DNA from: Rhodoluna sp.
Lineage (GTDB): Bacteria; Actinomycetota; Actinomycetes; Actinomycetales; Microbacteriaceae
DNA length: 37,620 bases
Direction of reading: 5' to 3'
Assembly: GCA_030831605.1 (NCBI GenBank)
Contig: JAURKU010000033.1
Span: 1-37,620 of the forward strand
Shown piece after piece: positions 1-7,566 of the stretch; position 1 is the first letter of the stretch; every line of letters starts with the position of its first letter. The notes below the pieces were generated by a model. That model ran no database searches. It had not been told where the DNA came from and saw only the letters and a list, made by a program, of their open reading frames with translations. The translations under genes were made by a program, and so were the position numbers.

Positions 1-1
1 A

Positions 2-235
2 ATCGCTTCGCAGGCATTTATCTATGGCAGAAGTATGGGAGTTCAATTCCACCCAGAGCTAACAGCAGCGGTGCTAAAGGGCTGGCTGGATTGGGGAGGC
101 TTGAGAGAAGTTGGCAATGACGGTCAGGATTCAGATATCATGCTGCAGCAGACTATCGCCGAAGATCCAGCTTCTAGCGAAAGAACTTTCTACCTAATCG
201 ATAATTACTTAGCCAAGGTAGCAAAACTTATCTAA
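2..235 (+). CDS. Class I glutamine amidotransferase, C-terminal fragment (gene cut by window edge)
   Basis: The open frame runs in from the left edge and ends with TAA at 233-235, so only about 77 C-terminal residues are visible. They contain GRSMGVQFHPE, the His-Pro-Glu signature that supplies the His and Glu of the Cys-His-Glu triad in class I glutamine amidotransferases (GMP-synthase-like GATase fold). The internal ATG at 35 lies inside this motif and is not a true start. The catalytic Cys would be upstream, outside the window. Its 3' end overlaps the convergent P450 gene by 8 bases. Such stand-alone domains hydrolyse glutamine or gamma-glutamyl amides; the presence of a second, PuuD-like member 2 kb away makes a gamma-glutamyl role attractive, but that is inference. 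Confidence 0.8.
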   Translation: MASQAFIYGRSMGVQFHPELTAAVLKGWLDWGGLREVGNDGQDSDIMLQQTIAEDPASSERTFYLIDNYLAKVAKLI

Positions 236-1475
236 GGGTTACCTTCACCGGGAAACGCTTGATACCGTTCACAAAATTACTTCTCAGGTGATCTATATCG
301 CCAACTCGTTCCATCTTTGAAATACGAGAGAGTAGATCTTCAAACATAATCCTTACCTCTAGCCTGGCCAGCGAGTTACCCAGACACATATGTGGTCCAC
401 CACGACCAAAGGCCATGTGTTCGTTTGGATTACGAGTCACATCCATCTGGTAGGGATCAGCAAATACTGAACTGTCTCGGTTACCAGAGGCAAACCAAGG
501 AACTACCTTGTCACCTTCTTTGATCTTCACTCCTTGGAATTCAACATCTTTGGTTGCTGTTCTTCTAAAGTGGTAAACCGGTGAAGCTAGACGAATGAAC
601 TCTTCGACTGCCCATGGAATTAGTTCCGGTTTTTCTTGAAGTAAATGCATCTGATCTGGGTTTTCAATCAGGTAGTTCATGGTGTGTGAGATGGTGTGAC
701 GAGTGGTTTCATTACCAGCTACGACAAGTAGCAGGAAGTAGGTATTGAAATCTCGCTCAGATAGCGCTACACCATCAGCTGGCACCTGGTTGATCAGAGT
801 AGAAACTAGGTCTTTGCCGTTGCCGCCCTTGCGTTTTGCAGCAAGGTCCTGACCATAGGCAAATACTTCTAGAGCTGCCGGTGACCTAAATGGAACCAAG
901 CGATACTTCTCGCTCTCTGGGTCATCCAACAGAACATCAGCGTGCTCCGGGTCGGTGTTACCAATCATGCGGTTACCCCACTCGATCAACTTATTAGTGT
1001 CGTGATCTGGAACATCGAGCATTCGAGCTAAAACACGAATCGGGAAATCAGCAGCCACCTCATCGACGAAATCAAATTCACCTTTAGCAAAAGCAGCATC
1101 CAGTGTTGATGCGGTTAGCCCTCTCAGGAACGTTTCGTAACCGGATACCGCCTGTGGGGTGAACTCTCCTTGAAGCAGCCTTCTGAGCGCACGATGGCGT
1201 GCCCCATCGGTTTCCAGCAGCGATCTTCTGGCTTCTTCCTGCTCAGCATCTACTTCCTCCAAATTGGTGAAGTGGGTTGAGGTGAAAGTATCGGGGTCGC
1301 GCAAGATTTTAACGATGTCGTGATAACGGGTGATCGACCAGAAGCCGTGGTTTGGCTTTTCCTCGGTATTCCAGTGCACCGGGGACTCTTCCCGAAGTTT
1401 GTCAAAGACGTGCCAGGGGGCACCTGATTCAAATAGGTCTAAATCAGCAAGGGTTAGCTCGGACAGCGTTGTCAT
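228..1475 (-). CDS. Cytochrome P450 (CYP124/125/linalool-hydroxylase-like)
   Basis: A 415-residue heme monooxygenase. The I-helix oxygen-binding motif AGNETT is at about 253-258, the K-helix ExxR at E292-R295, and the heme loop FGRGGPHMCLG at 356-366 with the cysteine ligand C364. The heme loop has one residue more than the textbook FGxGxHxCxG, as in CYP124/CYP125-type enzymes, which hydroxylate terpenoid or sterol chains. The start at 1475 is chosen because GGAG sits about 9 bases upstream; 18 more codons are open but add an unlikely N-terminus. No membrane anchor is seen, so it should be soluble and need ferredoxin plus reductase, both encoded at 6163-7557. It is divergent from the MarR gene. 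The substrate cannot be read from sequence. Confidence 0.93.
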   Translation of the reverse strand: MTTLSELTLADLDLFESGAPWHVFDKLREESPVHWNTEEKPNHGFWSITRYHDIVKILRDPDTFTSTHFTNLEEVDAEQEEARRSLLETDGARHRALRRLLQGEFTPQAVSGYETFLRGLTASTLDAAFAKGEFDFVDEVAADFPIRVLARMLDVPDHDTNKLIEWGNRMIGNTDPEHADVLLDDPESEKYRLVPFRSPAALEVFAYGQDLAAKRKGGNGKDLVSTLINQVPADGVALSERDFNTYFLLLVVAGNETTRHTISHTMNYLIENPDQMHLLQEKPELIPWAVEEFIRLASPVYHFRRTATKDVEFQGVKIKEGDKVVPWFASGNRDSSVFADPYQMDVTRNPNEHMAFGRGGPHMCLGNSLARLEVRIMFEDLLSRISKMERVGDIDHLRSNFVNGIKRFPVKVTLR

Positions 1476-1533
1476 AATTACTCCGATTGTTTGGATACAA
1501 ATCATTTTCAGATTAGTCCCCAAAATCAAAAAC

Positions 1534-1551
1534 TTAGGGCTTTGTGCCTAA
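1534..1551. promoter_or_regulatory. Candidate operator dyad between P450 and MarR
   Basis: TTAGGGC and GCCTAA form a short imperfect inverted repeat in the 136-base divergent intergenic region. The half-site TAGGGC recurs in the dyad upstream of the aldehyde dehydrogenase operon (2884-2889, with GCCCTA at 2852-2857). This makes it a candidate binding site for the adjacent MarR protein. Only the sequence symmetry is visible; binding is inferred. Confidence 0.35.
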
Positions 1552-1560
1552 AAAGTTATT

Positions 1561-1590
1561 TTGATGCTAACGATTAGTAGACAATAGTTA
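1561..1590 (+). promoter_or_regulatory. Probable promoter of the MarR gene with overlapping palindrome
   Basis: TTGATG (1561-1566) and TAGTTA (1585-1590) are separated by 18 bases and fit a housekeeping -35/-10 pair. The palindrome CTAA-CGA-TTAG (1567-1577) lies in the spacer, where a bound repressor would block polymerase, which suggests autoregulation. A strong Shine-Dalgarno AAGGAGAAG follows before the ATG at 1612. Confidence 0.45.
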
Positions 1591-1611
1591 TACCTATACA
1601 AGGAGAAGATT

Positions 1612-2112
1612 ATGGCCGGACCACACACCCTCGCTGAGACAGAGCGCCAAGTCAATCAAAAACTGGTCCACAAAAACATCAACTTTGAGGCCATGGCGGT
1701 TACCTCCAACCTATTTAGAGCAGCTAACGCGGTTAGAAATCACCTAGAAAGAACAGTGCTCGCCAAGAACGATCTTTCTTGGACCGCCTTTGTTGTGCTC
1801 TGGGTCACCTGGATCTGGGAACCTATTGAAACTAGGCAAATAGCCGAGGAAGGTGGCTTTTCCAAAGCTACTCTTACCGGAGTACTTTCAACTCTTGAAA
1901 AAAGAGGCCTATTAGTTAGAAAAAAGAGCAAAGAAGACGGACGCCTTGTAATTGTTGAACTAACCAGCAAGGGCAGAAAACTTATGGATAGCCTCTTCCC
2001 TGCATTCAACAAACAAGAAACAGCTGTTGCAAATGTTGTTGCCTCATCTAAGCAGGCACAATTAGCGGAACAACTTAGGGCAATAACTAAGTTTGCTGAA
2101 TCGAGAGACTAG
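1612..2112 (+). CDS. MarR-family transcriptional regulator
   Basis: A 166-residue winged-helix DNA-binding protein. The recognition region is around residues 76-100 (TRQIAEEGGFSKATLTGVLSTLEKRGLL), followed by the wing with the family's DGR motif at 109-111 and a C-terminal dimerisation helix. AAGGAGAAG lies just upstream of the ATG. It is divergent from the P450 and convergent with the PuuD-like gene, sharing 4 bases (CTAG) at the two stop codons. MarR proteins typically repress catabolic or efflux genes and release DNA on binding phenolic or other aromatic ligands. This fits a local regulator of the P450 and the ring-cleavage operon, supported by the shared dyad half-sites but not proven. 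Confidence 0.9.
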   Translation: MAGPHTLAETERQVNQKLVHKNINFEAMAVTSNLFRAANAVRNHLERTVLAKNDLSWTAFVVLWVTWIWEPIETRQIAEEGGFSKATLTGVLSTLEKRGLLVRKKSKEDGRLVIVELTSKGRKLMDSLFPAFNKQETAVANVVASSKQAQLAEQLRAITKFAESRD

Positions 2113-2798
2113 TTTTTACGAGCTTCGTTTACTAGTTTCTGGAATAACTCCAACTGCTGAGGGTTCTCTTTGTAGTTATCTTCCGGGTGCCACTGAACGC
2201 CGTAGGCCCATGCTTTTGATGGGATTTTGAATGCTTCGACATGACCTTCGGTAGCAGTGGCTAGAACTTCTAGGCCATCACCTAGTTTTTTGATTGACTG
2301 GTGGTGAAAGCATGAGGACTCAAGGGTTGGTTTGGTAAGTCCCAGACCTTCCATGTCTTTATCGATGGTGATCTGGTGGATAAAGTTTCTATGGTCCTTA
2401 TCCATGTGTTGGACTAGGGATCCGCCCATCAGAACGTTTACAAGCTGGAATCCTCTGCAAATAGCCAGGGTTGGTAGCCCATTATCAAATGCGTATTTAG
2501 CTATTGAGAAATCATTCTCATCTTGGAGATCATCAACACCGTAAAGTTCATCGGTATTTGGCTCTTCGCCATACCACTTGGGATTCACATCCCCACCGCC
2601 TGGGATTAGGACACCTTTGATGCCCTCAAGACGTTCTGCCCAATTCGGGTTTTCGACCGGGAGGAAAGTGATCGGTTCGCCGCCAGCTGCCCAAACGGAT
2701 TCGAGCAGCCTTCTGGAGGAGACCACACCTAGGCTTCTAATTGCTGAGGCGTGCTCAGTAAACCTGCCAACTATGGCTATTCTCGGGCGATTGACCAT
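2109..2798 (-). CDS. Gamma-glutamyl-amide hydrolase, peptidase C26 (PuuD-like)
   Basis: A 229-residue class I GATase-fold hydrolase. GGGDVNP at 67-73 is characteristic of the PuuD/peptidase C26 family. The nucleophile is C114 in the CRGFQ elbow, and the His-Glu pair is H204 and E206 in VQWHPED. E. coli PuuD hydrolyses gamma-glutamyl-GABA; actinobacterial and pseudomonad relatives remove gamma-glutamyl groups from other amines. The start at 2798 has AAGGAG nearby. It is transcribed toward MarR, and its 5' side faces the aldehyde dehydrogenase operon, so both may share the regulatory dyad at 2852-2889. A role in removing glutamate from an amine-derived intermediate is inferred from family and context. 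Confidence 0.88.
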   Translation of the reverse strand: MVNRPRIAIVGRFTEHASAIRSLGVVSSRRLLESVWAAGGEPITFLPVENPNWAERLEGIKGVLIPGGGDVNPKWYGEEPNTDELYGVDDLQDENDFSIAKYAFDNGLPTLAICRGFQLVNVLMGGSLVQHMDKDHRNFIHQITIDKDMEGLGLTKPTLESSCFHHQSIKKLGDGLEVLATATEGHVEAFKIPSKAWAYGVQWHPEDNYKENPQQLELFQKLVNEARKN

Positions 2799-2851
2799 TG
2801 CTGCTCCTTGCCGAATTGTTATGAAAGCATTGGGCTCTGTGTATTAAGTAT

Positions 2852-2889
2852 GCCCTAGTCTAAATCATTAGTATCCTAATGAATAGGGC
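2852..2889. promoter_or_regulatory. Nested inverted repeats upstream of the ring-cleavage operon
   Basis: An inner perfect dyad CATTAG-TATC-CTAATG (2866-2881) is nested inside an outer pair GCCCTA (2852-2857) and TAGGGC (2884-2889). The element sits in the 112-base divergent gap between the PuuD-like gene and the aldehyde dehydrogenase. It ends about 20 bases before the TTG start at 2911, so it would overlap the promoter or leader. It is a good operator candidate for the MarR protein at 1612; a role as an RNA hairpin is an alternative. Confidence 0.5.
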
Positions 2890-2910
2890 TAATAGTGAGG
2901 AACGAAGGCG

Positions 2911-4374
2911 TTGAACACCGTAAACGTTGTTGGGCTTGAGATTGATACCCGCCATTACATCAATGGCCAGCGGGTAGCCTCTGCTGAAACATTTACCAAC
3001 ACTTCCCCAATTGACGGCTCTTTCCTAGGTGAGATCTCTAGAGGCAGCCAGACTGAAGTTGATCTAGCAGTGCAGGCTGCAAAATCCGCTTTTCCGGCTT
3101 GGGCTGCTCTCGGCCCTAAGGGTAGAGGCGAAAAACTACTAAAGCTAGCCGAGTTAGTTGAAGAAAACATCGAGTCACTTGCTCAGTTAGAAACAATGGA
3201 TAATGGATCGCTACTTCGATCTCACCGCAGAGGGGTAATGCCTAGAGTTGCACTCAACATTCGCTTTTTTGCCGAATGGGCAATCAATGAACTACAGCAC
3301 CCAGAGTTTGAAACCCGTGGACACACAAACAAAATCTCCTGGGATCCATCAGGTGTTGCAGCTCTTATTACACCTTGGAATGCACCGCTAATGCTTGCTA
3401 CTTGGAAGATAGGTCCTGCTCTGGCTGCAGGTGACACAGTAATCCTGAAGCCTGCTGAATGGACGCCGCTATCTGCATCATTCTTTGCTGATCTTACCAA
3501 GCAAGCTGGTATACCTGATGGTGTCTTCAATGTGGTTCAAGGTTATGGTAAAGAAGCAGGAGCCGCACTTGTTGCTCATGCTGGCATATCGAGAATTTCA
3601 TTTACTGGTTCGGTTCCAACCGCAAAGATTATTGCTAAATCAGCTGCCGATAATCTAACACCGGTTTCATTTGAACTAGGTGGTAAATCACCCTGTGTTG
3701 TTCTAGAGGATGCTGATTTAGATTTAGCAGTTGAACTTGCAGTTGAGCAGTATGACAATGCTGGCCAGGTTTGTTTATCGGGAACCAGAATCTTGGTTCA
3801 TGAGAGTATCGCTGATGAGTTCGCAATCAAGTTCAAAGAAAAGGCAGCCAAGATCATTCAAGGTGACCCAAGAGAAGAAGCAACTCAAATAGGTCCGCAG
3901 ATTCACCAGGTTCACTTTGAAAGAGTTAAAGGCTTTGTTGATAGAGCTAAAGAATCTGGTGCGAATATCGTCATGGGCGGCGAACCTAATTCAGAGCTAG
4001 GTGGTCTATATTTCAGACCAACACTTGTGATGAACCCGGATCCTGAATCAGAGATTGTCACCTCAGAGGTATTTGGGCCGGTGCTTTGCATGCAGACATT
4101 TAGTTCTGATGAAGAGGCAATTGAGATGGCTAACAGCACAGAGTTTGGTCTAGCAGCTGTTTTGGTTTCAGGTAACAAAGACAGGGCAGAGAAGGTTGCC
4201 AAGGAACTGGTTGCTGGAACCATCTGGGTTAACTGCTTCTTTGTTAGAGACTTACGAGCCCCTTTTGGTGGCTCCAAGAAGTCCGGTATCGGCCGTGAGG
4301 GCGGTAACTGGTCATTTGATTTTTATGCCGATGTGAAAAACACGGTATTTTCTCCAAATGGATGGAAGGAATAA
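2911..4374 (+). CDS. Aldehyde dehydrogenase, HpaE-like (carboxymethyl-hydroxymuconate semialdehyde dehydrogenase)
   Basis: A 487-residue NAD(P)-dependent aldehyde dehydrogenase with a full catalytic set: N157 in PWNAP, FTGS at 231-234 in the coenzyme fold, general base E255 in FELGGKS, and nucleophile C288 in GQVCLSGT. The C-terminal VRDLRAPFGGSKKSGIGREGG is typical of HpaE and 2-aminomuconate/2-hydroxymuconate semialdehyde dehydrogenases. HpaE oxidises the ring-cleavage product of homoprotocatechuate. Translation starts at TTG 2911, preceded by GAGG about 10 bases upstream. It leads a plus-strand operon and is followed after 3 bases by the HpaD-like gene, so it would act directly after that dioxygenase. 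Oxidation of another aldehyde cannot be excluded. Confidence 0.88.
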   Translation: MNTVNVVGLEIDTRHYINGQRVASAETFTNTSPIDGSFLGEISRGSQTEVDLAVQAAKSAFPAWAALGPKGRGEKLLKLAELVEENIESLAQLETMDNGSLLRSHRRGVMPRVALNIRFFAEWAINELQHPEFETRGHTNKISWDPSGVAALITPWNAPLMLATWKIGPALAAGDTVILKPAEWTPLSASFFADLTKQAGIPDGVFNVVQGYGKEAGAALVAHAGISRISFTGSVPTAKIIAKSAADNLTPVSFELGGKSPCVVLEDADLDLAVELAVEQYDNAGQVCLSGTRILVHESIADEFAIKFKEKAAKIIQGDPREEATQIGPQIHQVHFERVKGFVDRAKESGANIVMGGEPNSELGGLYFRPTLVMNPDPESEIVTSEVFGPVLCMQTFSSDEEAIEMANSTEFGLAAVLVSGNKDRAEKVAKELVAGTIWVNCFFVRDLRAPFGGSKKSGIGREGGNWSFDFYADVKNTVFSPNGWKE

Positions 4375-4377
4375 ATA

Positions 4378-5289
4378 ATGGGTGAAGTAGTAGGAGCAGC
4401 ACTTTTGGCACACGTGCCAACAATCATGTTGCCTGAGGCGGTTAGATATGACCTAAACGAAGGTAAGGAACTAACCCTAGTGCCAGGTCTAAAGCAGCTT
4501 CGTAAGGATGTCTTTGAGACTCTCGATTACGACACCGTCGTCGTTCTAGACAGCCACTGGGCAACTACCGTCGAGTTTGTGATTACCTCAGCTGCCGAAA
4601 GATCAGGGCTATTCACCTCTGAAGAGTTGCCTCGAGGTATGTCGCAAATTCCTTACGCCATCAAGGGCGACCCAGAACTGGCTAACTCACTTCGTAACTA
4701 CGATGAGAAGAACGGCACCTGGATTACACCGATTGCCGATCCTCACCTACCGATTTTCTACGCAACCGTAAACCTCTGGCACTACCTAGGTCGTGGCTTA
4801 GATGAAAAGCGCTGGATTTCTATGTCGGTTTGCCAGACCGGAACCCACGAGGATTTCCTTCGTGCTGGTCGTGCTTTAGGTGAAGCAATTAGAGATAGCG
4901 ACCGAAAAGTAATCCTGCTTGCCTCCGGTGCTCTTTCACACACCTTCTATAAGCTTCGCGATCTTAGAAAGCACGAAGCTTCTGATCCTAAACACATTTA
5001 CTCAGATCTAGCTCGTGAGATGGATTACGAAAGATTAGAGTGGATGAAAAATGGTGAGCACGGCAAGATTCTAGAAACAATGCCGGAATTCTCAAAGGTA
5101 AAGCCAGAGGCTAACTTTTATCACTGGCTAGCGATGGCCGGAGCAACCGGTGAAGAACTAAACACCGCTAAAGGTGTTTTGTATTCTGAATACGAGAACT
5201 CGATTGGTACTGGTCAGGTGCACGTTTGGTTCTCAAAGCCTGAAGGCGGCTTCCCGAGACCTAAGGACTTGGTACTAACTCGTGACTGA
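4378..5289 (+). CDS. Class III extradiol ring-cleavage dioxygenase, HpaD/HpcB-like
   Basis: A 303-residue member of the LigB-fold extradiol dioxygenases. By comparison with E. coli HpcB, the iron ligands are H12 (LLAHVP), H60 (LDSHW) and E271 (YSEYENSIGTGQV); H188 in SGALSHTF is the likely acid-base histidine. The GTGQV motif near the C-terminus is also shared. HpcB cleaves 3,4-dihydroxyphenylacetate (homoprotocatechuate) between C2 and C3 to a muconic semialdehyde, the substrate of the preceding HpaE-like enzyme. The gene overlaps the next by 8 bases, indicating translational coupling. The exact catechol is uncertain: protocatechuate-, aminophenol- and catecholamine-type substrates are possible in this superfamily. 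Confidence 0.85.
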   Translation: MGEVVGAALLAHVPTIMLPEAVRYDLNEGKELTLVPGLKQLRKDVFETLDYDTVVVLDSHWATTVEFVITSAAERSGLFTSEELPRGMSQIPYAIKGDPELANSLRNYDEKNGTWITPIADPHLPIFYATVNLWHYLGRGLDEKRWISMSVCQTGTHEDFLRAGRALGEAIRDSDRKVILLASGALSHTFYKLRDLRKHEASDPKHIYSDLAREMDYERLEWMKNGEHGKILETMPEFSKVKPEANFYHWLAMAGATGEELNTAKGVLYSEYENSIGTGQVHVWFSKPEGGFPRPKDLVLTRD

Positions 5290-6160
5290 ATATAGAAGAA
5301 TCCTGCTTGATGGCTATCCAACCCAGGCAGTCAGAGATGGTGAAAATCTGGTTTCCGGTGACGGCAGAGTAGTTGCTATCAAAGATGCAGTGCACCTACC
5401 TCCAGTTGAGCCAACCAAGATTATTGCAGTGCATCTAAACTATGACTCGAGAACCAAAGAGTTCATGACCAAGCTGCCTCCAGCACCTACCTATTTTCAC
5501 AAGCCGATTACTGCATTGAACTCGCACCTAGGTAATGTGGTTAGGCCTCATGGATTGAAGTGGTTGAACTACGAAGGTGAAATTGTAATCGTGATTGGTA
5601 AGACCTGTCGCAACATCTCCCCTTCGGAGGCTGGCGAATACATCGCCGGATACACCATCGGTAATGACTATGGCCTGCATGATTTTAGGGATACTGATGC
5701 TGGATCGATGCTTAGGGTGAAAGGTTCCGACACTCTTGCTCCAATTGGACCAGGGCTAGTTACCGACTGGGATTTCAACAACAAGTTCATTAGAACCTAT
5801 GTCAATGGCGAACTAAAGCAGGACGATAACACCGACAACATGGAGTGGGATATGCACTACCTAGTTGCCGATATCGCTAGAACCATCACGCTTGTCCCAG
5901 GGGATATCTTGTTTTCAGGCACCCCAGCTAATTCAAGGCCGGTAAACCCAGGCGATGTGGTTGAAGTTGAGGTAGAGGGCTTAGGCAAGCTGACCAATTA
6001 CATTGTCGAAGGACCAACCGGGATTAGAACCGATGTTGGAGCTCAGCCATCTTCATCTGAAGAGGTAGTTTCAACCGCTTTAGGTGGCGACTGGGAATTT
6101 AGAGGTATTAGAACCCCGTCTAAAGATTTATACCCTTCGACCGTAGAAGAAAAGGAATAA
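5282..6160 (+). CDS. FAH-family hydrolase/isomerase-decarboxylase, HpaG-like
   Basis: A 292-residue single FAH domain. The metal-binding signature is E98 and E100 in NYEGEIVIVIG and D129 in GNDYGLHDFR; the conserved VKGSD (146-150) and SGTPA loop follow. In the homoprotocatechuate pathway HpaG decarboxylates and isomerises the product of HpaE; other FAH enzymes hydrolyse acylpyruvates. E. coli HpaG is a two-domain fusion, whereas this protein has one domain. The GTG start at 5282 lies inside the dioxygenase gene, in the context CGTGACTGA, and a ferredoxin gene follows after 2 bases. No hydratase (HpaH), aldolase (HpaI) or isomerase (HpaF) is in the window. Confidence 0.85.
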   Translation: MTEYRRILLDGYPTQAVRDGENLVSGDGRVVAIKDAVHLPPVEPTKIIAVHLNYDSRTKEFMTKLPPAPTYFHKPITALNSHLGNVVRPHGLKWLNYEGEIVIVIGKTCRNISPSEAGEYIAGYTIGNDYGLHDFRDTDAGSMLRVKGSDTLAPIGPGLVTDWDFNNKFIRTYVNGELKQDDNTDNMEWDMHYLVADIARTITLVPGDILFSGTPANSRPVNPGDVVEVEVEGLGKLTNYIVEGPTGIRTDVGAQPSSSEEVVSTALGGDWEFRGIRTPSKDLYPSTVEEKE

Positions 6161-6162
6161 CC

Positions 6163-6354
6163 ATGATCAAGATCGAAGTTGATATGACCAAGTGCCAGCA
6201 CTACGGTCAGTGTGTCTTTGAAGCACCAAATATCTTCCGTCTAAACAATGACGACAAACTGGAATACACAGCCGTTGCAGATGATTCAGAACGCGCCAAC
6301 GTTGAGGCTGCTGTTGATGTCTGCCCGATGCAGGCCATTCGCATCGTCGAATAA
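6163..6354 (+). CDS. P450-type [3Fe-4S] ferredoxin with CxxYxxC motif
   Basis: A 63-residue small acidic ferredoxin. Cysteines are C11, C17 and C54 (VCPM); the position that would hold the fourth cluster ligand is Y14 (CQHYGQC), so a [3Fe-4S] cluster is expected. Actinobacterial ferredoxins of this CxxXxxC class commonly deliver electrons to P450s. The gene lies between the FAH-family gene and the ferredoxin reductase. It is therefore the likely electron carrier for the P450 at 228-1475, and perhaps also for the P450 at 36266-37555, which has no nearby partner. Confidence 0.92.
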   Translation: MIKIEVDMTKCQHYGQCVFEAPNIFRLNNDDKLEYTAVADDSERANVEAAVDVCPMQAIRIVE

Positions 6355-6357
6355 TTC

Positions 6358-7557
6358 ATGCATCATCCGGTAGTTATCGTCGGAGCCTCAATGGGGGGTT
6401 TGCGTTGCGCTGAGGCGCTACGCCGATTCGGCTATACCGGAGCGATTACCGTAATTGGTGAGGAATCTTGGAAACCTTATAACCGTCCTCCGTTATCTAA
6501 AGAAGTCCTAGCCAAAGAAGTTTCCCACCAAGCCGTTGCCTTTGAAGAAAGATCAGCAACTGCAGATGTGAATTGGATTCTTGGAACTAAAGCAGTGTCG
6601 CTGGATGTTGAACACAACACAGTAACTGACAGCGATGGTCAAACACACAGGTATTCGGCACTAGTGGTGGCAACAGGTTTGCGACCAAAGAGAGTAGTTG
6701 TTGAGAATTCAGAGCTAGCAAACCGTTTTGCACTTAGAACTCTAGATGACGCCATGGCACTTAGAGAACAGCTACAACCGGGTAGAAACGTTGTGATTGT
6801 TGGTGGTGGATTCATCGGCTGCGAGGTTGCCGCAACAGCAACTAAACTCGGGGCGAATGTCACTGTGATTCACAATGCTAGTCACCCGATGCTTCGGCAA
6901 CTAGGTGATGAACTTGCCAGCCAAATGCAACTGCGCCATGAAGCAGAAGGGGTTAGATTTCTACTCAAGCGTTCAGTGGATGACCTAATTGGTGAAACTT
7001 CAATAACCGGCGTCAAAGTTGATGACGGTGAGATTCTCGACTGTGATGTTTTGGTGGAAGCCGTTGGGTCGCTACCTAATGTTGAGTGGCTATCCAATAA
7101 CAACATCGACCGTAACGATGGTGTGCTAGTCGACTCAGCTATGCGAGTTACACGCAAAGATGGTAGTCCAATCAAGAACGTCTTTGCCATCGGTGATATT
7201 GCCAGATTCGCCAATCCCCTATTTGATGGGGTGCCACGAAGAGTCGAACACTGGAACATGCCAACAGAAACTGCGAAACGGGCAGCTTCAGTAATTGCTG
7301 CGATGTTGACCGAAGCTCCTAGTTACCCGGGCATTCTGGATGATGATTTCAAGCCGCTACCCTCATTCTGGTCTGACCAGTATGAGAATCACCTTCTAGC
7401 CTTCGGCCTTACCTCGCTTGCCGATAGGGCTGAGTTAGCGCAAGGCGATATCGGTGGGGATTGCGTTTTTGAGTATTACCGTGAAAACCAGCTAGTTGGT
7501 GTTTGCGGTATTGGTATGCGAGCAGCCGTGCAGAGTTATCGAAGTAAGTTTATTTAG
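6358..7557 (+). CDS. NAD(P)H:ferredoxin reductase, FAD-dependent (putidaredoxin-reductase-like)
   Basis: A 399-residue two-dinucleotide-fold flavoprotein. The FAD-binding turn is GASMGG (9-14), the NAD(P) fold is VVIVGGGFIGCE with GGGFIG at 149-154, and the second FAD motif is VFAIGD (275-280). The C-terminal part matches the reductase domain of rhodocoxin and putidaredoxin reductases. It should pass electrons from NAD(P)H to the adjacent ferredoxin and on to P450. Only 3 bases separate it from the ferredoxin stop and no strong ribosome-binding site is seen, so translation is probably coupled. The ATG start puts the FAD motif at the expected distance. Confidence 0.93.
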   Translation: MHHPVVIVGASMGGLRCAEALRRFGYTGAITVIGEESWKPYNRPPLSKEVLAKEVSHQAVAFEERSATADVNWILGTKAVSLDVEHNTVTDSDGQTHRYSALVVATGLRPKRVVVENSELANRFALRTLDDAMALREQLQPGRNVVIVGGGFIGCEVAATATKLGANVTVIHNASHPMLRQLGDELASQMQLRHEAEGVRFLLKRSVDDLIGETSITGVKVDDGEILDCDVLVEAVGSLPNVEWLSNNNIDRNDGVLVDSAMRVTRKDGSPIKNVFAIGDIARFANPLFDGVPRRVEHWNMPTETAKRAASVIAAMLTEAPSYPGILDDDFKPLPSFWSDQYENHLLAFGLTSLADRAELAQGDIGGDCVFEYYRENQLVGVCGIGMRAAVQSYRSKFI

Positions 7558-7566
7558 GAGATAAAA

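Noticed and set aside
356-400. One-residue-longer heme loop in the first P450, taken at first as a defect
   Set aside because: CYP124/125-type enzymes carry the same spacing; Cys, His and flanking Gly are all present.
1330-1551. Several medium-length open frames antisense to P450, PBP, aspartate kinase and topA genes
   Set aside because: They lack ribosome-binding sites and recognisable motifs and lie opposite well-supported genes; they are frame shadows.
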